Positions 1 to 6,165 of a stretch of DNA of 6,483 nucleotides are shown here, in pieces. The stretch's first letter is position 1. Each line of letters opens with the position of its first letter. The notes beneath the pieces were generated by a model. It was not told where the DNA came from. It made no database searches and saw only the letters and a program-made list of their open reading frames with translations. Made by a program: the position numbers and the translations under genes. This DNA comes from Acidobacteriota bacterium (GTDB lineage: Bacteria; Acidobacteriota; Vicinamibacteria; Vicinamibacterales; UBA2999), in contig CANJYC010000106.1 in assembly GCA_947478985.1 (NCBI GenBank), forward strand, positions 1 to 6,483, read 5' to 3'.

Positions 1-1073
1 CCGCAGACCCAGGTGCCCTCGGAGATGCCGCGCATCAGATCGCGCGCCTTGTAGGTGTCCATCACCGCACCGTCGCGCACCGCCTTCGTCTTCCACTCAC
101 CGTCGTCGAGCACGGCGCGCATGAAATCGTCGGTCACCCGGACACTGTTGTTCGAGTTCTGGAAGAAGACCGAGCCGTAGGCGACGCCCGTGAACGAGCC
201 GTCGTAGCCGGCGTCGATGAGCGCCCACGCCTTCTTCTCTTCCTCGACCTTGCAGTTGATGAACTCGAGGATGTCCGGGTGCTCGGCGTTGAGGATCACC
301 ATCTTCGCGGCGCGGCGCGTCTTGCCGCCCGACTTGATGACCCCGGCAAACGCGTCATACCCCTTCATGAAGGAGACCGGGCCGCTCGCCGTGCCGCCCC
401 CCGCGAGCACTTCTCTCGACGAGCGGATCGCGGAGAGATTGCTGCCGGTGCCCGAGCCGAACTTGAAGAGCATCCCTTCGGTCCTGGCCAGCGTCAGGAT
501 CGAGTCCATCGTGTCCTGGACCGCGTTGATGAAGCAGGCGGAGCACTGCGGCGCCTTCTCGAAGCCGCAGTTGAACCAGACGGGGCTGTTGAATGCGGCC
601 TTCTGATAGACCAGCAGGTGCTTCAGCTCGTGGCTGAAAGCCAGCAGCGCGTCGTCGTTGGCGAAGTACTTCTGCGCCTTCGCCCACATCGTGATGGTAT
701 CGACGACGCGGCCGATGAGCTGCTTGACCGAGCGCTCGCGTTCCGGCGTGTCGAGCTGCCCGCGGAAATACTTCGAGACGACGATATTGGTCGCCTGCTG
801 CGACCAGAACTTCGGAATCTCGACATCGCGCTGTTCGAAGACGACCTTGCCGTTCTCGTTCCCGATCACCGCTGAGCGGGTTTCCCATTCGACCTCGTCG
901 AACGGATCCACACCGGGCAGCGTGAAGTAACGGGAAAACTCGAGCCCCGGCGCCAACGACGCCTTCAGATCCACGCCCTTCTTGGCGCGCACCTGGGGAT
1001 CGCTTGCTCCACTGGGGGATTGCGCAGCTTGACCGGTCGCGGCCGCCTCGCGGGCAGGGCCTCTTTCGTCCAT
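1..1073 (-). CDS. nrdJ: Adenosylcobalamin-dependent (class II) ribonucleoside-diphosphate reductase, N-terminal part
   Basis: Reduces ribonucleotides to deoxyribonucleotides for DNA synthesis in the cytoplasm, using adenosylcobalamin as radical source. The open frame has no stop before the left edge, so only 357 codons are visible; family members usually run to roughly 900 residues or more. Seen: an N-terminal block with FDEVEW (residues 58-63) and VVSKYFRG (98-105), then FNSPVWFN (161-168) and QCSACF (176-181), where C180 probably aligns with the N-terminal redox cysteine of the active-site pair. These are followed by KFGSGTGSNLS (204-214) and the GGGTASGPVSFM loop (225-236). There is no N-terminal ATP-cone; the first 40 residues are low-complexity. 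ATG at 1073 was chosen because GGAGG lies 5 nt upstream; an in-frame ATG at 1088 would add MSEEP and has a weaker ribosome site. The catalytic thiyl cysteine lies outside the window. Probably controlled by NrdR (see 1265-1312). Family assignment is firm. Confidence 0.95.
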   Translation of the reverse strand, partial: MDERGPAREAAATGQAAQSPSGASDPQVRAKKGVDLKASLAPGLEFSRYFTLPGVDPFDEVEWETRSAVIGNENGKVVFEQRDVEIPKFWSQQATNIVVSKYFRGQLDTPERERSVKQLIGRVVDTITMWAKAQKYFANDDALLAFSHELKHLLVYQKAAFNSPVWFNCGFEKAPQCSACFINAVQDTMDSILTLARTEGMLFKFGSGTGSNLSAIRSSREVLAGGGTASGPVSFMKGYDAFAGVIKSGGKTRRAAKMVILNAEHPDILEFINCKVEEEKKAWALIDAGYDGSFTGVAYGSVFFQNSNNSVRVTDDFMRAVLDDGEWKTKAVRDGAVMDTYKARDLMRGISEGTWVC

Positions 1074-1278
1074 GGGTTCCTCCGACATTTCTCTATGGGA
1101 CGCACCGACCCCTGCGGTAGCGTCCAAATTCGTCTTGTAGCGCGCTCTCGAGATGACCTGGGGGAAAACGGGTCGGCCGGAATGCTGGGCGCTTCCTGCC
1201 TTCATAACCTCGTTTAGCGCCCGGTCAGAATGCGCCCCGCTCCTAGATGTTGTCAAGCGGGAAACCACAAGATGTAGT
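1074..1278 (-). promoter_or_regulatory. Long, potentially structured 5' leader of nrdJ
   Basis: If transcription starts about 7 nt after the TATAAT at 1290-1285, the nrdJ mRNA has a leader of about 205 nt with no supported gene in it. It contains three inverted repeats. In transcript order they are: 1261-1256 with 1241-1236 (CCCGCT/AGCGGG, 14-nt loop); 1222-1216 with 1193-1187 (GGGCGCT/AGCGCCC, 22-nt loop); and 1125-1120 with 1103-1098 (GGACGC/GCGTCC). The last continues after a one-base bulge into four more pairs (1118-1115 with 1107-1104) around a 7-nt loop. It ends about 15 nt before the GGAGG. I see no run of T that would make any of them an intrinsic terminator. A TTGACA on the same strand (1256-1251) could be a second -35 element, but the candidate -10 18 nt downstream (CATTCT) is poor. 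The regulatory role is inferred only from length and stems. Confidence 0.4.
1079..1083 (-). promoter_or_regulatory. Ribosome-binding site of nrdJ
   Basis: On the minus strand this reads GGAGG, followed by 5 nt (AACCC) and ATG at 1073. It decides between the two in-frame ATGs at 1073 and 1088, since for the upstream ATG this GGAGG would lie inside the coding region. Confidence 0.8.
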
Positions 1279-1280
1279 GA
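1265..1280 (-). promoter_or_regulatory. NrdR box, proximal to nrdJ
   Basis: The minus-strand 16-mer is TCACTACATCTTGTGG. Against the published NrdR consensus acaCwAtATaTwGtgt it matches every strongly conserved position: C4, W5, A6, A8, T9, T11, W12 and G13. It is an imperfect palindrome and overlaps the predicted transcription start. NrdR is a zinc-finger/ATP-cone repressor that controls ribonucleotide reductase genes through paired boxes. The nrdR gene is not in this window. Confidence 0.8.
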
Positions 1281-1284
1281 CTTT

Positions 1285-1313
1285 ATTATAGGGCACTCGC
1301 AATATGTTGCTGA
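1285..1313 (-). promoter_or_regulatory. nrdJ: Sigma-70-type promoter of nrdJ
   Basis: On the minus strand a perfect -10 hexamer TATAAT occupies 1290-1285. A weak -35 candidate, TCAGCA (3 of 6 matches to TTGACA), lies 17 nt upstream at 1313-1308. The local sequence is AT-rich against a strongly GC-rich background. The -10 lies exactly between the two NrdR-like boxes: the upstream box covers the -35/-10 spacer and the downstream box covers the predicted start near 1278. That arrangement suits repression by occlusion. A weak -35 is common in regulated promoters. Confidence 0.65.
1297..1312 (-). promoter_or_regulatory. NrdR box, distal to nrdJ
   Basis: The minus-strand 16-mer is CAGCAACATATTGCGA. 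It also matches all strongly conserved NrdR positions (C4, W5, A6, A8, T9, T11, W12, G13); only flanking and variable positions differ. The gap to the other box is 16 bp, so the centres are 32 bp apart, about three helical turns. This is the spacing known for tandem NrdR boxes and makes a chance pair unlikely. Confidence 0.75.
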
Positions 1314-1401
1314 TTTTCAGCCACGGACTTTGTCGCCAGTAGGCCAGGACGGCTGTAGAATCAGCCCACCCGACCGCGCGCCACACGAGCCAGAAACCGA
1401 C

Positions 1402-2178
1402 GTGTCCGAACCGATTTCCGCGCCACAGGCGCCACCAGAGGCGCCGCCCGCGCCCCCCCTCCCCGCCCCCGGCCTCCTCTTCCGCCCCCGACTCCTGGCC
1501 CTCGGCGAAATTCTGCTCTGCTCGGACCTGCCCACGCAGTTTGCGATCGGTGCGTTGCTCATCCTGCTGGGCTGGCGGCCGATCGCCAGAACGGGACAAC
1601 TCTCGCTGCCGTTCGTGTTGACCATGTCGCTCGTCGACACGCTGGTGCTGATTGTGCTGATGGTGCTGCTCACCCGGGCACGTGGCGACAGCGTCCGCGA
1701 CCTCTGGGCCGGTCGCCGCCCTCTCAAGCAGGAAGTGCGCCTGGGGCTGCTGCTCATTCCCCCGATCTTCCTGTTCGTCGTCCTGATCCTCAACGCGGTG
1801 CGACGCTGGCTGCCTGGTCTGCACAACGTGGAGACGAATCCGCTCGAGGCGCTCGCGGCCGGGGGCGCGGCCAATGCCGCGATGTTCGCGCTCGTCGCCA
1901 TCTTCGCCGGCGGCGTACGGGAGGAGATGCAGCGCGCGTTCCTGCTGCGCCGCTTCGAGCAGCACCTTGGCGGCGCGCGAATAGGGGTGATTGTGCTGTC
2001 GGTTGCCTTCGGCCTCGGCCACTACGTCCAGGGATGGGACGCCGTCATCACCACCGGGACGCTTGGCGCCTTCTGGGCCCTCATCTACCTGTGGCGCGGC
2101 AGCAGCACTGCCGCGATCATCAGCCACGCGGGCTTCAACGCACTGGAAATCCTGCGCGTGGCCATCTGGGGGACGTAG
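1402..2178 (+). CDS. CPBP-family intramembrane metalloprotease (CAAX protease / Abi-like)
   Basis: Multi-pass inner-membrane protein of the CPBP (Rce1/Abi) family. Bacterial members are proposed intramembrane proteases, and the substrate cannot be told from sequence. The 258-residue product has a Pro/Ala-rich N-terminus (residues 7-24) and hydrophobic segments near 46-58, 70-91, 114-131, 154-171, 193-206 and 214-231. The three family motifs are present in order: motif 1 as REEMQR (173-178, one residue out of register with canonical EExxxR), motif 2 FGLGH (203-207) and motif 3 HAGFN (242-246). GTG at 1402 was chosen because the long upstream extension of this frame is soluble, unlike the family, and runs through the nrdJ control region. 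No good Shine-Dalgarno precedes it, so the start is uncertain. The gene diverges from nrdJ and converges on the downstream metallo-beta-lactamase gene with a 12-bp gap and no visible terminator. Confidence 0.85.
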   Translation: MSEPISAPQAPPEAPPAPPLPAPGLLFRPRLLALGEILLCSDLPTQFAIGALLILLGWRPIARTGQLSLPFVLTMSLVDTLVLIVLMVLLTRARGDSVRDLWAGRRPLKQEVRLGLLLIPPIFLFVVLILNAVRRWLPGLHNVETNPLEALAAGGAANAAMFALVAIFAGGVREEMQRAFLLRRFEQHLGGARIGVIVLSVAFGLGHYVQGWDAVITTGTLGAFWALIYLWRGSSTAAIISHAGFNALEILRVAIWGT

Positions 2179-2190
2179 GGGACCGCTCCT

Positions 2191-3180
2191 TCAGGGGCGT
2201 GGTGCGCGAAGAAGGGCGTACGCCTCCGCGATGTTCTTGTCCTTGGCCTGCGGGAAGTTCTGCCAGTCCTTGTATTTGTCGAGCGCCGGGCTCGCCTGAA
2301 TCTGCTCCACCGTCTGGTTGGCGGCAATCCCGTCGCTGACGACCTTGATGAAATCCTGGAAGTATTCCCGGTACGTCACCACATCCGCCTTCGTCCCGAT
2401 GTCACCGTGCCCGGGAATGGCGATGTCGAAGTTGATGGCTTCGACCGCGCGCATCGCCTTCACCCACTCTGGAAACGGTGCGGGACCGGCGATCACCGCC
2501 GAAAACCGCTTCTTCATCGTGATGAAGTCGACAAAGAACACCGCACGCTCGCGGGGGAAATAGAGCACGGCGGTATCGAGCGCGTGGTTGGGACCCGGGT
2601 CGATCATCTCCACGTTCGCGCCGCCAAGCGTGATGGTGCGGCGGTCGTGAAAGGTCGACTCAGGCATCCGAACGTCGGCGTATTGACCGGGCCGGCCCAC
2701 GGCAGCCGCCTTCTTCACCTCTGCGGCGAAATTGTCGTGTGCCACGATCTCGGCCGTATCGTTCCAGACCTCAGCGCCGGAGGCGTGATCGAAATCGTGA
2801 TGACTGTGGAGGACGAAGCGCACGAGTCGATTCGGGAAACGGGTCGCCAGTTCTCCCTTCAGCCAGGTCGAGAACTCGGCGTTAATGGGGTCGGCGAGCA
2901 CGATGCCCTGAGGAGTCACCAGGAACACCGTGTTGTGCGTGTTCTCCGTCGCCATGTACAGGTCGCCTGTGACCTTGACGATCGAGCGCGTCGGCGGCGG
3001 CGCCTGACGGGCCGCCTGTTGTGCGGCGACGCCGGTAGCGACAAGCGCCATGACCGCGGCGATGACGATAGCTACTCCGGCGCGCACGCCTGACGCCGAG
3101 CCCCTCTGGAGCCGGAACCGCGTCAGCCCGACGGTGTCCGTGGTGCGTTTGCGTGTCAGGTCGCCAAGTTGCCATGCCAT
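2191..3180 (-). CDS. Exported metallo-beta-lactamase-fold hydrolase
   Basis: Probably a secreted or periplasmic metal-dependent hydrolase of the MBL superfamily; the substrate is unknown and nothing marks it as an antibiotic-resistance enzyme. The 329-residue product has a hydrophobic signal segment (about 35-53) ending in GVAA before QQ, a likely signal-peptidase I site, and a Pro-rich linker (60-63). The fold follows: NTVFLVTP (83-90), the metal motif HSHHDFDH (125-132), NH at 198-199 (third-ligand position), FVDF with D218 (bridging Asp) and PGHGD with H258. In the usual HxHxDH motif the second histidine is replaced by D129 here. ATG at 3180 was chosen because AAGGAG precedes it by 6 nt. 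Earlier in-frame ATGs lack such a site. GTG at 3087 would give a shorter, conventional signal peptide and remains possible. It lies 47 bp after the ABC ATPase gene on the same strand, so cotranscription is plausible. Confidence 0.85.
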   Translation of the reverse strand: MAWQLGDLTRKRTTDTVGLTRFRLQRGSASGVRAGVAIVIAAVMALVATGVAAQQAARQAPPPTRSIVKVTGDLYMATENTHNTVFLVTPQGIVLADPINAEFSTWLKGELATRFPNRLVRFVLHSHHDFDHASGAEVWNDTAEIVAHDNFAAEVKKAAAVGRPGQYADVRMPESTFHDRRTITLGGANVEMIDPGPNHALDTAVLYFPRERAVFFVDFITMKKRFSAVIAGPAPFPEWVKAMRAVEAINFDIAIPGHGDIGTKADVVTYREYFQDFIKVVSDGIAANQTVEQIQASPALDKYKDWQNFPQAKDKNIAEAYALLRAPRP

Positions 3181-3186
3181 GGTCAG

Positions 3187-3192
3187 CTCCTT
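3187..3192 (-). promoter_or_regulatory. Ribosome-binding site of the metallo-beta-lactamase-fold gene
   Basis: The minus strand reads AAGGAG, then 6 nt, then ATG at 3180. It favours this start over the in-frame ATGs further upstream (for example 3231, which would overlap the end of the ATPase gene). Confidence 0.75.
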
Positions 3193-3227
3193 CAAATGTG
3201 TCATGTGAAGATCCATCGTGCGCCGAT

Positions 3228-4094
3228 TCACCGCTTCCCACCCGACGAAAGTCGGCGGGCGCGGGCCGAGGACGGGTCAGGGCGCGGCGCGGCGGCCAGC
3301 AGGGTCTTTGAATACGCATGCTGGGGATTCGCGTAGATCTGATCCGCCTGGCCCATCTCCACGATCTTGCCGAAGTACATCACGGCGATCCGGTCCGAGA
3401 TATGACGCACGACCGACAGATCGTGCGAGATGAACACGTAGGACAATCCGAGTTCCTGCTGAAGATCCTGCAACAGGTTGATCACCTGGGCCTGCACCGA
3501 TACGTCCAGGGCGCTGACCGGCTCGTCGGCAATCACGATCTTCGGATTGGTGGCAAGCGCGCGGGCAATGCCGATGCGCTGCCGCTGCCCGCCGGAGAAC
3601 TCGTGCGGATATCGGTCCACCTGGTGGGATGACAGCCCCACCTTTTCCAGCAGCCACCGCACACGCTCCCGCCGCTCGGCAGGGGTGGCGCGCGTATGAA
3701 TCGTGAGCGGCTCCTCGACAATCTGACCGACCGTCTTTCGGGGATTGAGCGACGAATACGGGTCCTGGAAGACCATCTGGATATCCGCGCGGTACGGCCG
3801 CATGGCGGTGCGGTTGAGCGAGGCCAGGTCAATCACCCCCGACTCGTGGTGGTAGAGCACACGGCCGGTGATCTCCACGCCGTAGCTCATCGCACGCAGG
3901 ATGTTGATGATCGCGCGCCCGACCGTCGTCTTGCCGCAGCCGGACTCGCCGACCAGACCCAGGGTCTCGCCACGGTGCAGCGTGAGGGAGACGCCGTCAA
4001 CGGCGCGCACCTCGCCCGTGCGGCGCAGCATGAGTCCGCCGTAGACCGGAAAGTGAACCGTGAGGTCCTGAACCTCGAGCAGTACGTCTGACAT
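3228..4094 (-). CDS. oppF: Peptide ABC transporter ATP-binding protein, OppF/DppF type (short C-terminus)
   Basis: Cytoplasmic ATPase that energises the peptide-type importer encoded upstream. The 288-residue product has all nucleotide-binding motifs: Walker A GESGCGKTT (49-57), Q-loop VFQDP (108-112), signature FSGGQRQR (166-173), Walker B IVIADEP (186-192), D-loop SALD (194-197) and switch His H224 (FISHD). The start at 4094 overlaps the upstream ATPase stop as TGATG with no Shine-Dalgarno, pointing to translational coupling; an in-frame upstream extension would lie inside that gene. OppF/DppF proteins usually run to about 320 or more residues and end in a cysteine-containing oligo_HPY region. 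Here the protein stops about 18 residues after AAAPRPDP (267-274) with no cysteine cluster, as I recall for the C-terminal half of E. coli YejF. The symbol is family-level; the substrate is unproven. Confidence 0.9.
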   Translation of the reverse strand: MSDVLLEVQDLTVHFPVYGGLMLRRTGEVRAVDGVSLTLHRGETLGLVGESGCGKTTVGRAIINILRAMSYGVEITGRVLYHHESGVIDLASLNRTAMRPYRADIQMVFQDPYSSLNPRKTVGQIVEEPLTIHTRATPAERRERVRWLLEKVGLSSHQVDRYPHEFSGGQRQRIGIARALATNPKIVIADEPVSALDVSVQAQVINLLQDLQQELGLSYVFISHDLSVVRHISDRIAVMYFGKIVEMGQADQIYANPQHAYSKTLLAAAPRPDPSSARARRLSSGGKR

Positions 4095-5095
4095 CAGCGT
4101 GAATACAGATGACACCGGACCCAGTGTCCGGGCGCCTCTTCGATGAGCGGCGGCTCGCGATCCGCACACGGCGCGAAACGGGAGGGGCAGCGCGTCTCGA
4201 ACTTGCAGCCCACGGGCATGTCGTGGACATCGGGCACGGTGCCTGGAATGACGGTGAGCCGCGCCGCCTTCTGGCCGTCCACCCTGGGAATCGACCCGAG
4301 CAGCCCCTGCGTGTACGGATGCAGCGGGTTCCGGAACAGCTCCTCGACCGGCGCAATCTCCTGAATCTTGCCGCCGTACATCACGGCCACCCGGTCACAC
4401 GTTTCCGCGACCACGGCGAGGTTGTGCGTGATGAGCAGAATGGACGCGCCGGCCCGGCGGGCCTTCAGCTCCATCATCAGGTCGAGAATCTGCGCCTGAA
4501 TGGTCACGTCGAGGGCGGTCGTCGGCTCGTCTGCGATGAGCAGCGACGGATTCAGCACGAGCGCCATGGCGATCATGACCCGCTGGCGCTGGCCGCCGGA
4601 GAGGTGGTGGGGATACTGCGTCATCCTGACCGCCGGCTCCGGAATTCCGACCTCGGTGAGGATCTCGATCGCTCGCGCCTCGGCGTCCTTTCGGCTGGTC
4701 CGTTCGTGCGCCAGGATCACTTCGGTGACCTGCATCCCGATAGTGAAGACCGGGTTGAGCGACGTCATCGGCTCCTGGAAGACCATGCTGATGTCGTTGC
4801 CGCGGATGGCGCGCAGTGCCTCCCGTGGCAGCGTTACCAGGTTCCGTCCCTCGTACAGGATCTCCCCGGCCTCGATGCGCCCGGGCGGACTGGGAATCAG
4901 CCGAAGGATGCTCAGCGCCGTCACGCTCTTGCCGGAACCTGACTCGCCGACAAGCCCGAGCACTTCCCCACGATGGATGTCGAGGTCGACCCCGTCCACG
5001 GCCTTGGCCACACCGGACTCGGTGTGGAAATAGGTCCGAAGGCCGCGGATCGACAGCAGCGTCTCCTGCACGTGGGGCGTCTCGGGTCCGGTCAT
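4094..5095 (-). CDS. oppD: Peptide ABC transporter ATP-binding protein, OppD/DppD type
   Basis: First of two ATPases of the importer; it pairs with the downstream OppF-type protein to form the nucleotide-binding heterodimer. The 333-residue product shows Walker A GESGSGKS (50-57), Q-loop VFQEP (105-109), signature LSGGQRQR (165-172), Walker B LLIADEP (185-191), D-loop TALD (193-196) and switch His H224 (here THNL rather than the commoner THDL). The C-terminal oligo_HPY region is complete, with C297, C303, C310 and C328, the four-cysteine set that binds an iron-sulfur cluster in characterised DppD/OppD proteins. ATG at 5095 overlaps the permease stop by 4 nt (ATGA). This start is preferred over the ATG at 5209, which lies inside the permease gene and would add 38 residues unlike the family. 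The symbol is family-level. Confidence 0.92.
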   Translation of the reverse strand: MTGPETPHVQETLLSIRGLRTYFHTESGVAKAVDGVDLDIHRGEVLGLVGESGSGKSVTALSILRLIPSPPGRIEAGEILYEGRNLVTLPREALRAIRGNDISMVFQEPMTSLNPVFTIGMQVTEVILAHERTSRKDAEARAIEILTEVGIPEPAVRMTQYPHHLSGGQRQRVMIAMALVLNPSLLIADEPTTALDVTIQAQILDLMMELKARRAGASILLITHNLAVVAETCDRVAVMYGGKIQEIAPVEELFRNPLHPYTQGLLGSIPRVDGQKAARLTVIPGTVPDVHDMPVGCKFETRCPSRFAPCADREPPLIEEAPGHWVRCHLYSR

Positions 5096-6165
5096 CGCAG
5101 CCGCGAATATTCCTTCGGATCGAATGCCTCGCGCACGGCCTCGCCGATGAAGACCACCAGGAGCAGCGTGAGAAACATCACACCGAGCGGGTAGAACACG
5201 AGCCACCACTTCGTCAGGTTCTCCATGCCCTGGCCGATCAATTCGCCCCAGCTCGGCGTGGGCGCCGGCAGACCGAAGCCGAGAAAATCGAGCGCCACCA
5301 GCGACCCGATGTTGGCGACAATCGTGAAGGGCGCGAAGGAGACGACGGGCGTCAGCGCGTTCGGCAGGATGTGACGGAACATGATGCCGGCCTCAGACAC
5401 CCCCGTGGCAATGGCGGCGCCGACGTAGTCCTTGGCCTTCTCGCGGTAGAACTCTCCGCGGATGTAATAGGTGATGCCCATCCAGTCGAACGCCGCGAGG
5501 ATCACGACAAGCAGCCACAGCGAGGGCTGCAGGAGCAGGTTGCGACCGGGCAGATACACCGGAACGATGACGGAACTGATGATGATGATGGTGTACAGGA
5601 ACGGGAGCGAGGACCAGATCTCGATACCCCGCTGCCCCAGAATGTCGAGCCGTCCGCCGAAGTAGCCGAGTGCCGCGCCCACGCTGATGCCCGTGGCGTA
5701 ACCGGCGATCATGACCAGAATCGAGAACGTCATCGAGACATTGAAGCCGTAGGCCAGCCGCACGAGCACGTCGCGCCCGCGATCGTCGGTGCCGAACAGG
5801 TGCGTCGCCGATGGCGCGTGCGGCGGCGTCCCTGGCACGTCGAGCAGCGACTCGTTCGGCCCGTAGGGGATGATCGGCATCAGCACCCAGTTGCCCTCAC
5901 CCGCATTCGCAAACTGCTGCTTCAGCGAACGGTATTCAGGATCCCCGAAGGCGTTCTGCCCGAACTCCGGCGCGGCGTGGTAGGTCAGCAGCGGGAAGAA
6001 ATACTCGCCGCGGTACTTCACGGCCAGCGGCACGTTGTTGGCGAGCAGCGGCAGGAAAAACGAGAGCAGGTACCCACCAGTGATGAGCAGAAAAGAGTAG
6101 TAGCCGCGACGGAGTCGGCGGAACTTCCCCATCCGCCGGCGGACGAGCGAGACCGGGGCGCTCAT
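5092..6165 (-). CDS. yejE: Peptide ABC transporter permease, YejE-like
   Basis: Inner-membrane permease of the peptide/nickel (DppC/YejE) family, partner of the YejB-like permease. The 357-residue product has TM1 at about 22-42, a long external region (about 43-135) containing PLAVKYRG (46-53) and FGTDDRGRDV (124-133), and further membrane segments near 143-167, 184-203, 214-232, 273-297 and 322-342. The cytoplasmic EAA loop is visible as YVGAAIATG (247-255) through HILPNAL (265-271). The C-terminus has FIGEAVREAFDP (339-350). The PLAVKYRG region, the long loop and the C-terminal segment resemble E. coli YejE more than DppC, as judged from memory of that protein. ATG at 6165 overlaps the YejB-like stop as ATGA. 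The YejE-versus-DppC subtype is less certain than the family. Confidence 0.9.
   Translation of the reverse strand: MSAPVSLVRRRMGKFRRLRRGYYSFLLITGGYLLSFFLPLLANNVPLAVKYRGEYFFPLLTYHAAPEFGQNAFGDPEYRSLKQQFANAGEGNWVLMPIIPYGPNESLLDVPGTPPHAPSATHLFGTDDRGRDVLVRLAYGFNVSMTFSILVMIAGYATGISVGAALGYFGGRLDILGQRGIEIWSSLPFLYTIIIISSVIVPVYLPGRNLLLQPSLWLLVVILAAFDWMGITYYIRGEFYREKAKDYVGAAIATGVSEAGIMFRHILPNALTPVVSFAPFTIVANIGSLVALDFLGFGLPAPTPSWGELIGQGMENLTKWWLVFYPLGVMFLTLLLVVFIGEAVREAFDPKEYSRLR

Noticed and set aside
279..875. Plus-strand open frame opposite nrdJ
   Set aside because: Shadow of the reductase gene; no recognisable domain.
1139..1153. Adjacent 8-bp palindromes AGCGCGCT and TCTCGAGA
   Set aside because: Short self-complementary words are expected by chance in GC-rich DNA and have no loop or partner suggesting function.
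1074..1278. Cobalamin riboswitch in the nrdJ leader
   Set aside because: The length and the B12-dependent product invite it, but I could not find the conserved B12-box or GCCACTG-like elements; a GGCAGGAAGC stretch is only a superficial resemblance.
1250..1278. Plus-strand promoter TTGTCA-17 bp-TGTAGT
   Set aside because: The spacing is right but the -10 is weak and lies inside the proximal NrdR box; the minus-strand TATAAT explains this region better.
1330..1361. Promoter for the CPBP gene (TTGTCG at 1330-1335, TAGAAT at 1356-1361)
   Set aside because: The -10-like hexamer is good, but the 20-bp spacer is too long and the -35 is imperfect, so it is not called.
1153..1401. N-terminal extension of the CPBP frame from the ATG at 1153
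   Set aside because: The extra 83 residues run through the nrdJ leader, promoter and operator and do not resemble a CPBP N-terminus.
2160..2200. Bidirectional terminator between the convergent CPBP and metallo-beta-lactamase genes
   Set aside because: The 12-bp gap and flanks show no convincing GC-rich hairpin followed by a T run in either direction.
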